Made by a program: the position numbers and the translations under genes. DNA of 64,000 nt from Aplysia californica (taxonomy: Eukaryota; Mollusca; Gastropoda; Aplysiida; Aplysiidae). The notes under the pieces were generated by a model. The model did no database searches, was not told the DNA's origin, and saw only the letters and a list, made by a program, of their open reading frames with translations. Where the stretch lies: contig NW_004797283.1 in assembly GCF_000002075.1 (NCBI RefSeq), positions 317,392-381,391 of the forward strand, written 5' to 3'. Positions 10,983 through 24,200 of this stretch are shown here, piece after piece; the stretch's first letter is position 1, and every line of letters begins with the position of its first letter.

Positions 10983-12235
10983 CTACTGGAATTATTGACC
11001 ATTCAACAATGATCTTGGACATCTTAAAACACTATGTTTCAAATAAGTAATGTGTGGCATCTGATCTCATTTTCCCCTCACTCTCACACAGATGCATGAC
11101 AGATGCAGCACCGAACAAAAATGTACAATAAGTAAAGATAAATTTTGATTTGGTTCTCTCGAAAACTTCCACACAGAAAGTCTCCTTTAGAATAAGTTCA
11201 AGAGATACTTAGGAAACTGGAGTGATATCTTTGAGCAAAGAGAAACATGGAGACAATAATGGTGACCTGAACCTGCTTGAAACAAATTCATTGGTGTATC
11301 TTAATCACGCAACTGAATAATATCCTTCATGTATTAACCATCCATTTTTATAAAGTATTCGCCTCACTCTTTCACACCCCCCCCCCCCCCCCCCCCCCGT
11401 ACACAAAAATGTACAGCCGGGCAGAAATTTTTTTTTTTAATGCAAACATTTATGTAGTACTGGTTTGCCTTGAAATCCTAAATTAAAAAATGAGTCAAAA
11501 CTTTCTGCGAAATAAAAAAAAAAATCTGTTCCCTCACAACTTGCACAGCAAATCAACAAAATTATATAAAATGTACATATCATAATGAGTAACAATAATC
11601 TCGATATCTCGAGAATATCACACTCTAGCAGCAATCCAATACAAAAACTACAAACTCACTGCTCCAACATCAAACACAGAGACAAACTTCACACACTATT
11701 CCACCAACTTGTCCATTTAAGCATCCCTTCCATGATGAGGTGAGCAGAAGCAAAGCAAGGAATCCATGCAGTCTTAAATACAACAGAGAATAACCTGCCA
11801 AACTACGTCATGTGATGTCACTGCACACTGAAAACTTCCTCCAAAGCTTTCAACAATAATAATCATCATCATTATTTTGCACTCAAAACTGGATAAGGCA
11901 CTGACAGTGACTGTATTCACAACAGAAAAGGAACAAATTTCAAAGAAACAATGATACACATGGACCCACGTTACATTTAGACCTTGTTTCAATCACACAC
12001 AATCATGGCCAACACAGGAATACTTCATCCTCTCAATTCAAAATTCAATAAACATTAGGCCACTCAAGAGAAGCACACAGTCAGATCATCAGTTTCCTAA
12101 GACACTTCGTGGGGTAGGGAGAGACAAACTAATACAACTTGAAACATTGAATAACAAATCCACCAGACAATCAAAAAACAAACAAAACTGAAATTCAGCT
12201 TCATCCTCTCTTTACAACATTAAGTCAAATGATTA
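10983..12235 (-). other. Presumed M6PR 3' UTR and spacer
   Basis: AT-rich DNA following the M6PR stop codon. A poly-C run lies at about 11378-11398 and a poly-T run at 11430. Minus-strand AATAAA occurs only at 10592-10597 and ATTAAA near 11438, so the transcript end cannot be placed. Confidence 0.4.
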
Positions 12236-15200
12236 CTAGATTTTCTCATATGTTGATTCAGCTTTGCATCCTCGACAGGTGAATTTAACACCATCCTGAA
12301 AAAGAAAAGAATATAAAACAGTTTCATCAGTGCTAATTCCAATCACATAAAGGTGCAAATGGACTGGAAGATGTGCGACAAAAAGGGATGCCAAATTTTC
12401 CCCGTCCTCCCTGGCATATTTTCTCTCAGCAGTAAAGTCCTGACTGGGGACCAAGAGGTCCACCTTCTCCTACATGACCTACACTGTGTGGAGAAGCACA
12501 TTAAACTTAAGCAACAAAAAACGAAATTTGGACCAAATATCACTCATCAAAATCATTCTCTTGAGAAGAATATATTGCTTACTCAGTGTAAGACTCTGCC
12601 ATACATTACTTTTTACAGTGGCTTACAGCAGAGTCTTACACTATGCAGTCGATACCTGTCCCACAGGAAACAACACTTACCTTAACTAGTGAAGGAAAAT
12701 CTTTCCAGAATTCATAGTTGGGTATAGCCTCCAGTCCCTCAGCGCGACGTACAAACTTGAGAAAAAGAACTCCTCCAACCAGGTATACGATAAGCAGGAC
12801 AAAAAAGCTGAAACAGATTGACATCAAGAAATACTACAGCCTGATGGAAGCACAAATGCATCTCTGCTGATGCCAGATAAGATTAAAAGTGTGGAAAAAA
12901 TGGCATCTGAAAAGTAGACTTACTTTTGCATAAATATTTCTCAAGCACGTAGTCACAATATTTTTCGGAATCCTAAAAGCACTACAAGGGATAACATTCC
13001 AACCACCTAAACTTGATTTCTTTAAATATGACAAAACACTAAAAAACCTTACTAAAGGGTCACTATCCACTCCTGCACCGGCAGCCGTAAGTCCACAAAT
13101 TAGAACTTATATTCAATAATTCAGACATCTTCCTTTCATATTCAAACTACAAATTACAAAATGAATACACCACCACCACCTATCCACAGCATACATATTC
13201 ATGGGGGTAAAAAAATGACTAACTGTATGCTGGTTTTGGTCACATGAAATTCTACATATCTCAAAAGTAGTAAAAATGATATTAGACAAAGCTTACATTA
13301 TAAGCAACACAGAGCCTCCACTCAAACCTCCGTCATCGTCTTCAGCGGGAACAGTGCAAGCTCTGTTTGTCTCCAGAGTGAAGTTCTAAAAGAAGAAAAA
13401 TGTTAATGCCTAGAGTTATGTTTATCACTAACATTTTGCAGTGCGCAAATACAGTGGAATCCTGTTATAACGAGAGGGTGGGGACCGGAGCAAACTGTCC
13501 GTTATAGCAGGATTCTCGCGATAAGGGATCCAGTAATAAATTAAAGGGAACCTGTAAAGTAGGCCTAATCTATGAGTTTGGTGTTCTGTTTATTTCCTTT
13601 TGATATCTCCCCTGATGATGATTTTGTTTCAACGTGACCTCTAGGTCTTACTTGATCAAAATTCGAATCAGGTTTATTTCTCTAGCGCTAGATCTAGCGA
13701 TGTAGACTGACAGCTCGGCGTTGGCGATCAGAAAGAAAGGGCTCTGGGTTAACTCACCCACTGTGTTTCTCCCCCCCCCCCCCCCACCGCGTGGTGCATT
13801 CTGTCTGCTCGCGCATGTCATACATTCACTCCATCCATCACATTGCTGTGACCTCTCCATCCCCGCATCGGAGAAGTGAGAGGCATGGTAGGCCTCGATA
13901 ATCTAAACTAGGCTTATGCTGGCTTATCACGCGATGCGTTCTGCTTGTCTGCGCATGCCACACTCCCCCTACTCGGTTGCTCCGGCCTTCATTGTTGACA
14001 CACATGGGCTCTCCCATTCTTAGTTTCGCTAGATCACCAACAAGTTTCTCAACTGGCGAGGTTTTACATTATGTATAATTGGCCCATGCACTGTGCAGAA
14101 CAGCAGCAATATTGCGCTATAACCGACTCGCATGTTTGTCTGATAGCGCTATAGTAGTATTTTATTTACAAAGGTAAAGAGGAGAAAAAAACGGGGTTTT
14201 AGAACAGTGTCTTTATAACAGACTTCTCGTTTTTTCAGGATTCGTTATAAGTGGACTCCACTGTATTACTTTGTATAAAGCATATTTAAAGATTTGCCAA
14301 CCAAATCCATCAGTAATTTGGTGCTCTTTCAAACACAGTATGTGGTATTGTTTGAGTAAAAAGAAGCACTTCGACATTAAAATTATATTTTGTGCAGCGA
14401 AAATACAAGACAGACAGACAGACACAATAGAGGAAAAGAAAAGAAACAGGATCAACCAGTGAAACCCTCCAACCAAATGCAGTATGCAGCACCCCAAAAA
14501 GTAGAGAGATTATGTTCTAGTAGGAAATAGGGCTGCAAATATGAAAACCCGCTATGACGTTGGATGAAAAAAATCCACTGAGATCTAAGTGGGAAAGCAG
14601 AAGAAGCAATACAAGAGATAGCACAGGGCTTCAGACATAACTACAGAAGAAAGGACAAAGCACATTGCTCTTAACATGGCTAAACAAAGGTACATCAACT
14701 GAGAAAATTCAGGATAGATCAGACAATGATTTTAGAAAAAGAAAAGAGACAGAAGAGACAGACGCACACGAAAGCACACTAAACCACCACGGCTAGCAAA
14801 ATGAAGAAATCCGAGGTTAGATATACTTGATAAGAAGAATATTTGTAGGACTAGAGCAAAGAAAAAACCTACACATCAGGGTCATATGAAGCCAAATATT
14901 TAACCTGTCCTGACATCATCAATCATCAATGCCTTTCACCCCTGGCAGGGTATAGGCCACATACAAGCTCCTTCCATTTATCTCTGTCCTCGGCCATCCT
15001 TCCAAGCTCGTTCCAAGTGAGCTTCATCTCTCTCATGTCCCTTTCCACACATCTCCTCCATGCTCTCGTGGCCTACCCCTGCCTCGTGCTCCCTGTGGGT
15101 TCCACTGCAGCGACTGTCTTGTGATGTTTCCGCTGGGCTTTCTGAAGGTGTGTCCTATCGATCGCCACTTTCTTAGTCCTATTTCTACTTCTATATCCTT

Positions 15201-18200
15201 TTGTCCTGTCCTTTCCCACAGCTCTTCATTTCTTATTCTCTCCTGCCACTTAATTCTTAGGATATTCCTCATACATCTGTTGGTGCCTGGACTTCATTCA
15301 GTACTGTCTTTGTTGTCTTCCAAGTTTTGCAGCCATAGAGGCGCACAGACTTGACTTTGGAGTTAAAGAGTCAAATCTTGGCGCAGTGAGATGTTGCTTG
15401 CTTTCCAGACTTTTGATAATTGCTTGAATGCTGACCTTGCCTTGGCGGTTCTTGCTTTTACATCTGCCTCGGTTCCACCTTTACCATCGGTGATACTTCC
15501 AAGGTAGGTAAAGGAGTCCACTTTTTCCAGGGGAGAGTCTTCCACTGTCACAGCAGGGCTTGAAACTTTTCCTAGCTCCACTACTTTCGACTTACCCGGA
15601 TGTATACGTAGGCCAACACTCCTTGATAGGCTGTTGAGTTCCTTGGTCTTTTCTTGCATCTGAGCATGTGTGTGAGAGAGCAGTGCAAGGTCGTCGGCAA
15701 AGTCCAAGTTGTCCAGCTGCTGCCAAAGGATCCACTGTATTCCATTGCGCTTGTCTCTGGTGGCTTCTTTCATGACCCAGTTAATTGCCAGTATGAAGAG
15801 AAAAGGTGAGAGCAAGCATCCTTGTTCCACTCCTGTCTGTACCTGAAATGGTTCTGAGAGTTGTCCTTCGTAGAAGACTTGGCAGTTTGTTCCATCATAC
15901 GTGACCTTCACAAGCTTGACGATTTTGTCAGGTATTCTATAATGCCGCATGAGTTTTCACAGAGTTTCTCTGTCCACACTGTCAAATGCCTTCTCATAAT
16001 CAATGAAGATGACCATGAGTGGTGAATTCCATTCAAGCAATTGCTCAACAATGATGCGCAAAGTAGCGATCTGGTCCACACATGATCAGTTCTTACGGAA
16101 TCCTGCCTGGTTTCCTCGAAGCTTCTAATCTGTTGCCAGCCTGATTCTCTCCAGGAGTATCCTGTTAAAGACTTTCCTAGGTATGGACAGGAGTGTTATG
16201 CCTCTGTAGTAGTTACAATTGCTGAGGTCTCCTTTCTTTGGCAGCTTGATTAGGTGGCCTTAATTCCGGTCTGATGGTATTTCCTCTTCTTGCCAAACCT
16301 TTTCGAATAGAGCATAAAGAATTTCCACTGAAGTATCTCTATCTGCCGGGCTTCCAGTGGTATACAGTCGGGACCAACTGCCTTATGTGACTTCAGTGCG
16401 GTTATAGCTGCAGCAATTTCCTCTCTCGAAGGTGGTTCCGTAACTATTGGGAGGTCATTTCTGGCTGGAAAAATTTCTGGTTGGTTTTCTGGAGGTGGTC
16501 TGTTCAAGAGTTGATCAAAGTGTTCTCTCCACTGGTAAAGTTACCCTTCTGGGTTGAAGATACTCTTTCTCTCTTTGTCTTTCACTGGTAGAGTGGGCTT
16601 GCTGAACCTACCTGAAAGAGTTCTTGTAGTCTGGTGTACAATCCGCAAGTGCCCGTCTGTTGCTGCTTTCTCTGCCTTTTCGGTCAGGTCATTCAGGTGG
16701 GCATTCTTGTCCTTGAAGGAATTTTTAACCTCCCAGTTTACTTCAGTGTACTCTTGCTGTGCAGTGAGTTTCTCAGTTCGGGTACAGCTGTTGTTGACTT
16801 GGGCCTTCAGCTCTCCTCTTCTTTTGACTTTGTCTAGAGAGTCCTAAGAAATCCATTCATTCCTGGTGTTGACTTTGGGTCCTAGGGTGTTCTTGCAAGT
16901 TGCATTTATTGCCTCTTTTATCTTGTCCCAGTGTTCGTTTACTTCACATTCATCAAGAAGGGCTTGAAATCTGTTCTTCAGTTCCAACTTGAATTCATTC
17001 TTCTTTACTGGGTCTTTCAGAAGGCTCACTTTATACTTTTGACGACTTCCAGTTGTGACTTGTGCATACCTTCTCAGTTTCAGTTTCATCTTTCCAAGGA
17101 TCAAATGGTGGTCTGATGCAACGTCTGCTCCTCGAAAGACTCGGACGTCCTCCAGTGAGCGTCTAAACTTTCGGGAAATGCAAAAATGATCAATCTGGTT
17201 TCCGTTGTTCCATCCGGGGAGACCCAAGTGGCCTTATGAATTCTTTTATGTGGGAAGATTGTTCCTCCAATAACCAAGTTGTTGAATGTAGAGAAGTTTT
17301 GGAATCTTTCTCCGTTGTCATTTACCTCTCCTATGTCTGCTCATGATTTCCTCACAGCGACTATTGTCCAAAACTACCTTTGCATTTAGGTCTCCCATGA
17401 CAATGTTGATGTCCTTACCTGGAAGTTTGTCGATCACACTTTGCAGGTGGTTGTAGAAGTCCTCTTTATTCTCCTCTTCTGCCTCATTGGTTGGGGCATA
17501 CACTTGTATAATGTTCATGTTTATAACCTTCTTCTTACTATCTCTTTCCTTGAGTTCTTTCTTAGTTCCAAATGAGGCCATGATGATCCTTAGACCATGC
17601 GCTTCCCAGCCCCTGAATGTCTTTTGAGCTGTTTTGGATATGATCATCCCTACTCCTTCTCTGTGTGGTCCATCACTGTCATTTCCTGAATAAATGAAAA
17701 GCTCACCCTCTTTCATTCCCTTCTGTCCAGACTGGTTCAAGTGGGTCTCGCTGATTCCCAGTATGTGTAGTTGGTATCGGTGCATCTCTTGGAGGACCTG
17801 TGCAGTTTTTCAAGCCTTATAAAGGGTCCTAATGTTCCACGTTTCAATCTGAAGAGACTTGGACTTGGATGATGGTGGAGGCCTCTGCCGAGCAGCTTCC
17901 TTTCGGCTTTTACTGCCTCGTATCATAAACTCCATTCGGAGAAGATCCACGACCAGCCAAGCAGAGATAATGGTTTTTGCTTGCATGTGTTTCTGTAACA
18001 GGTTCTTTTTACGTGAGAGGTTGTTAGCCTCGTGACTCAACCCCCGACCTGGAGGGAGGATGACTCTGTTTCGGGAGTTACTACCTGGTTTGCCATTTAG
18101 TCGCCTCGTACGACACGCCAGCACCACATCAGTCCTATTCTTCTCAATGCCGGGACTGCACGGCAGTATCCTGACAAGCACAAATACATTTAATAATAAA

Positions 18201-21200
18201 AAGAAATGACAAAAAACTCACATAGGTTTTGGGGGGAGTTTCCTGTACGAATACAAGATGTCCTTCTGAGAAGTAATTGCACTTGATATTCAAAAGTGTC
18301 ACTCTGAAAAGGACAATAAAATCAAAGTTAGAGACAACGCTTTATATTTTGAAATCATATCTACGCAGTGTGCCCCTTTTACCTGTCAGTTGTCCTTGTT
18401 TGCTTTAAATCAGGGTCTTCATATGAAACCCTATTCTTACTTTAAGCACCCTCTCCAACACACACACCCTCCACAAGATGGCATAAAATTAACCCATGAA
18501 CTCCTTAGTTTAACCCTTCTTGCGGTGCTCATGACATATATCATTATTATGAATCTAAGCTGATTTTTGTCCAGTTTCTTTGAACTGGGAACAACCCCCC
18601 CCCCTACTAGTTTGTGTTTGCAGTTGATTAAAGAAGGGGGGGGGGGTTGTTGTTTTAGTAAGCATTTTATGACACTTGAAGCACAATTAGATCCTATAAG
18701 TACCAAAGATTAGTGGCGTTATAAGAGAGTAGCAAACACAAAAAAGAAGGTGAGATAAGGATGATGGATGTTTGATAGAAAAGAAGAAGCAAACCACACC
18801 AGAGCAACCGTCAACCACCCGATTTAAAGTTTAACAGCCAGTCACAAAGTACAAATTTCCACTGGCTGTACATTTCATTTAGATTAGCCAGCATTCACTA
18901 TCCAGCGAAGAGACATCGATCAGCATAAAAGAAGTTAAATATTCTCTAACCAAAATACTACAAATATGGTAATTGTGCCATACAATGGGTCAAAATTAGT
19001 GCTGGGACGATACCACTATTTAGGAATCGATGCAATACATGATACTTTTTCAAGGAATCGATTCGATGCCGATTCCGATACCTAGTAGGCCTACTTGAAC
19101 TTGATCGATAAAAAAAAATGTCTTTACCAATACACACACCAGGCACCCAAAGTCAACACATTAACCTGAGAATGCAAATGTCTTTTTGCCTAATAAACAC
19201 TTAACCTGTGAAGGATTATCCTTCTCAAAATGTTCCCACACAATACTAGTCTTTCTTGATGCCATGTTGATTTATAGGCGAAGAGCGCGTTTCTTTTTTT
19301 AACCTGATGTTTCGATTGGACTTGAAAACAACAAAAGTATCATCCCTTGGATCAGTGAATTGCCTGGGAATAATTAGTCCTCATGTATGGATCCTTTTCG
19401 AACGTATCAATTCAATTCTGATACCAAGAAGGTATTGGGGTATCGATGCATCGAATCGATTCCCACCCACCACTAGTCAAAATGACATTCTGGTACAAGG
19501 AACAAAATGCGATTAAGAAGTTTCACCTTATTTCAGTTCCCTCTCCGTACTGATTCTTAAAGACCACATTGTTCTTAAAAGGGTCTCCAGTTGCACTGTA
19601 ACCTGAGGTACTTGCAATGCCAAATATAGAAGATTGTTTCACTTGACATCCCTGTCAACAAAAAAGTAACAACTAATGATAAGGTACCTACATGACATTA
19701 TAAAAGATAAATATTGAAACAAAAATTAATAAAAACAATTTCCCTTTTAAAACCTGTGATCTGCACATACTTTTGACACTCTAATAATGTAGCAATATGA
19801 CCTGCATATAGAATGAAAAAAGAGATCAACACCACAAAAAAGCACAAATCAAACTCAAAGATAACATAGAAGTTTGTGCAATTTAATGTTCCGTTCCATT
19901 GGGAAAAGTGGCATATCTCTTAGAAAAGAGAATTCTAGGGTTGTGATTACCTAATTACATACCAAGTTTTAAAAAAAATTTTAGTAAGAGTTTTACGGCA
20001 CTTGCAACACAATAAGGTCATATGGTCGCTTTTAAGCACAAGGGGGCTATCCCGAAAAATGATGTTTCGAGAAAATCGAAGATAAAGTTTTTGGGCCCTT
20101 GTTCAGTTTCTTTAAAAGACAAGGAGAGTTTTCTCTATAGCCAAACAAATTTACACACCAATGAAACCAAACTTCTCCTATAGGTAGGGCAATGCCCACT
20201 TTTGGTGAAGGTCAAGATTTCTGGAAACATATAAGTGCCAAAGATTAGAGGTGTTACAGGATAGTAACAAACACAAAATAGAAGGAGGGGAGATAAGGAT
20301 GATAGATGTTTTATAGGAAATAAGGAGCAAACCACACCAGAGCACCCGCCAACCATCTACCATATCATGTTTGACGTTGGATTTAGTTTGGGAAAAGAGA
20401 AATACATAGGCGCAATACTGGTCATTCAGAGCTGGGAAAAGTGAAGAAAAAGGACCAACCAAAAGCGCCTTCAATACCGACCCAGTAAACAAGTTGCTCA
20501 AACATAAAAACAATTCACCAACAGGCCAGAACCATACATCTCAGAGACAGACCACATATACACAATTACCTAGTATATTAGCATCCTACAACAAATAATT
20601 CAAGCTTTAATTTAAGGGTTTTTAAAATCTGCATCTTTATTCCTTCACTGCATCTCATGGCCATTGACTTTACACTCTGTTTTCAGCTTCAGTCTACTCT
20701 ACTAAATTTTTATGAGTATGGTCTTCTGACCTTTCCGTCTAGATTATCATCCTGTAGAGATTAAGTTTAACGTCCCTTTCAATATAACGTGGTTGTGCAA
20801 GAGGCAATGCTTACATTTTGAATTCATCTGAGACGGGACAGCCCCAATTTTTAAGAGGCACAAAAACTCCACGAGGTCAAATTTTGTGGGATTCTTGTGG
20901 GGATCCCACCCGAGACTTCCAGTTACCGTGGAAGCCACAAAACTAAGTCAACTCTTGCTGTATGGCACTCTCAAAAGTACTGTAAGTTACCAACACTGAT
21001 TCATAGAGGTGCAAGATTTTTTTTAAAATTAATTGCACATGTTGTGTGTCCTCATATTCATCATATTTATCACTCATGAGGCAGACTGCTTCTACCCAGG
21101 CTGTGAAGATTGACCTGGGCTGAGAGGGATAAAACATCCCAGCATAAAGAAGAAGAAACAATGAATTTACACTTCTTCACCAGGAAACTGAACTCACTTT

Positions 21201-24200
21201 TGAGTGCAAAGTGGAGAGCCTAAAGCACCACAGATGATACTGGTTTGGTTTTCATAAGGATTAATTTAGAATTAAGAAGTAAATTTGAGCAGCCTGAGTG
21301 GGCAAGCTCCCTCTTTTTCAGTTTCCAAATTGCCTAAGAGATCTGTTCTTATCTGCTTCAAATCTGAATTGTAATGAAACCAGACTTACAACACTCACAA
21401 AAAAATGCCATTCAGAACGAAAGAATAGACAAGCAAACCAAGCACTGGCATACAAATCACATCAGAGAGAACCTTCAACAGCTTATTTTATAGTTTGGTT
21501 CAGCTTTCAACAAAAAAAAAAGAAAAAAAAAAAGAAATACAGCAAAGACTGACATGTGCTCTTTATTTTTCCATATCCAAAGCAGCCATCTATGCCCATG
21601 ATTCTTTATTCACTCTGCAAGCTCAGCCAGACTACAGGAGATTGGTTGTTTCTAGTAGAACAACTACAAAAACTCTCACTACCACAATCAGTTCACAAAA
21701 CAAATTACAGAGAAGTCCACTTAAACCAAACACTTTTAATATGAAAACAGCAGCAAACCGACAAAAAATAAAATCCACAATTTTTTTCCTTCTATTGAAG
21801 CAACCTCCCTAAACCGAAAACCTGCTTAAATCGAAGAAAATCCAGCAGTCCTGCAGATTTCAGTTTAAGCGGACTCCACTGTACGTGAACATAAATCAAG
21901 ATGCATCCCACACTACCACACTAATTTAGTTTACCAAGAATAAATTCACCTGTTTTCTCATTTGCCCCCCCCCCCCCCACCCCACGACGGGTGATGAACT
22001 TTCTACTACAAGCATTATTTTCCTATTACATGGGCTCTACAAAAATAAGGTCATTGACAAAACAACGGTTTTAGTAATTGTGTATGATCGCAAGACATTT
22101 GTTTCTATACCATTCTTAAGAGTTGTTTTAGCATTGTGCTTCTGGTAAAATAAATCCTTATATTTCAAACGTGAAATATAGGCTGGCTAAGCTGACATCT
22201 CACACGGGAAATATAAAAATGTGCATAAATTACTTCGCGCACTATATTCACCTTCTAACGTTCTAAAGCAAAGTATAGACTTGAATCCTAACATTTCTAG
22301 ACCCAGCAATGTCATGGCAGCCACTCTTTCCTCCCTGTAAAAACTTCGCTGCAAAGCGAGCTCACCATAGGCGCCCAAATGAAGTGCCAAACAACAGTCT
22401 TCCACTGTCCCTATAGTAGAGAGTAGGCCCAACTCTGATTAACTCTCTACGTTACCCTTAATTTTGTTCCAAACTGAATCAAATGGTGCGCACCATAGTG
22501 ACCCAGGATTTCGTCAAGAGTACGGCCATGTACTTTAGTGCAATGTTAACAAGTCTATGCTAGCCTAGCAAACAACTCCCAGCCTTTGGTTTGTTTTGAA
22601 TGCAAAGTTTAAATCAAAGTCATCTCTATTCTCACGACAACAAGTCATAATATCACCTCGGTTTCTTCATTTTTCACCTTTTGGATCGTACGTTTTCTGC
22701 TTGCTTTGCCTATGCTAGCATTATTTCTTTTGGGGTTTATTAGGCGGAGAGAGGCATATACTTAGCACAACACTAGCATGACTAAAAATAAAGGAAAACA
22801 ATCCAGATTTTATCAAATCCTCACTCTGACTCCAACGGGCATGAAAATGCTGTTTTCATGTGAGACTCTTGTCGAATTGGCTGGTCATTTGAACTTTGTT
22901 GGTCCGCATCTATTTCGCCAGCTGATATCAGTGTGGTATTTGACCATGATTTATCCTATGAGTGAAATTGCCAGTTGTAATCACTCGTTGAAACTCGTGA
23001 TTACAACTTGGCAATTTCACTTGTTGGATAAAATAAATCATGATCTAACACCTCAACTCATGTAATAAATTATCTATGTTTCATAATACACAAGCAGTGT
23101 CTATAGACTACACTATTGCAGTATGAAAAGTCCCAGTTCAAGAAATTGACCCTGAAAGAGAACCTCCTAGTTACATCTTTCCACTACTGACCATCAGGCT
23201 TAATAAATGGATGTCTACTCTCACATATAATATACAATGCTGGCACAAAGACAAGAAAAAAAATTTGAACTTTCAAAGAGCTGAAGAGAAGTCTTCACAG
23301 GTAATATCTGGAAAGACCTCAGAATATAAAACATGACACACAAACAAACAAAACAATATTTCTAAAGGACTCACCGCCTCCTCAGCCACATTGCAAAAGT
23401 GAGCAACTTTAGCATGGTCTCCACAAGGGTCAATGTAATAGGTGTAGTCTCCATCAATAACACTCAATGGGCGCCTGAAAATGGAAGATGGAAAATCCGT
23501 GTTGTAAGGAAGGTAGTTTGTGCAAAGCAGACATTTTAAAAAAAATCAAAACATTAATTTATGTAGCAATGCCAATCGCCCGCTGCGCTTTAAGCCAGAA
23601 ATCCGGCTCAATGCGAGGGGTAATTTTGGGGCAGTTTAGCCCATTAGTGGCTCTCTTCTAAGAATAGTTACAGGAAAAACTAGAGGACGAAAATGAAATA
23701 AATTTGGCAATCAACCAGAGGAAAAGCCAAACATACAACATGCGAGCATCTAATGCTGACAGATTTCTAGAACCTGAGAAATTGCCGTGTTTGTGTGATT
23801 TTCTTCTGCAGTTCAAAAACTAGGAGGAGCTGCTGCATGGACGCCAACAGACAAGCACCCACAATGTTTCCTTTACTGCTGTAAAATTTCAGGTCCCTGT
23901 ATTAGTATATTATTATTATTATTTTACTTACCAACTTAAATTTACAACCTACCCAGCGATAAAAGACCAAATCCGGAAACTGGGTCACAAACTGAGCAAG
24001 CTCGCCTGGGCATGCGAGAGGTGCATGACCACTGGCGGCATGTGAATTGCTGCCTTAAACTAAATAGGTCACTAATGTGGTCACTTAGTGGAGTAAATTC
24101 AACTAATTTCTGCCCAGTATGTGTTGTAAACTTGTGAAGTTTTGTAATGCCTCGCAAGCCTGCCCCCCCCCCCCCCCCCCCCCGGTAGCTGTTCAAGCAA

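Noticed and set aside
11100-11200. Minus-strand open stretch (KETFCVEVFERTKSKF) upstream of the unrecognised gene
   Set aside because: No acceptable splice pair, and the phase does not connect to the exon at 10939-10982.
12343-12685. Plus-strand 110-codon open frame and its minus-strand counterpart
   Set aside because: No splice context on the plus strand, and it overlaps an M6PR intron and the palindromic element. Only the minus-strand extension of the last exon was kept as a possible finding.
15121-17116. Plus-strand open frames across 15.1-17.1 kb
   Set aside because: Antisense shadows of the minus-strand RTE LINE.
22187-22432. Minus-strand 81-codon open frame with plausible composition
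   Set aside because: In an M6PR intron, without acceptor and donor at its borders and without a family I recognise.
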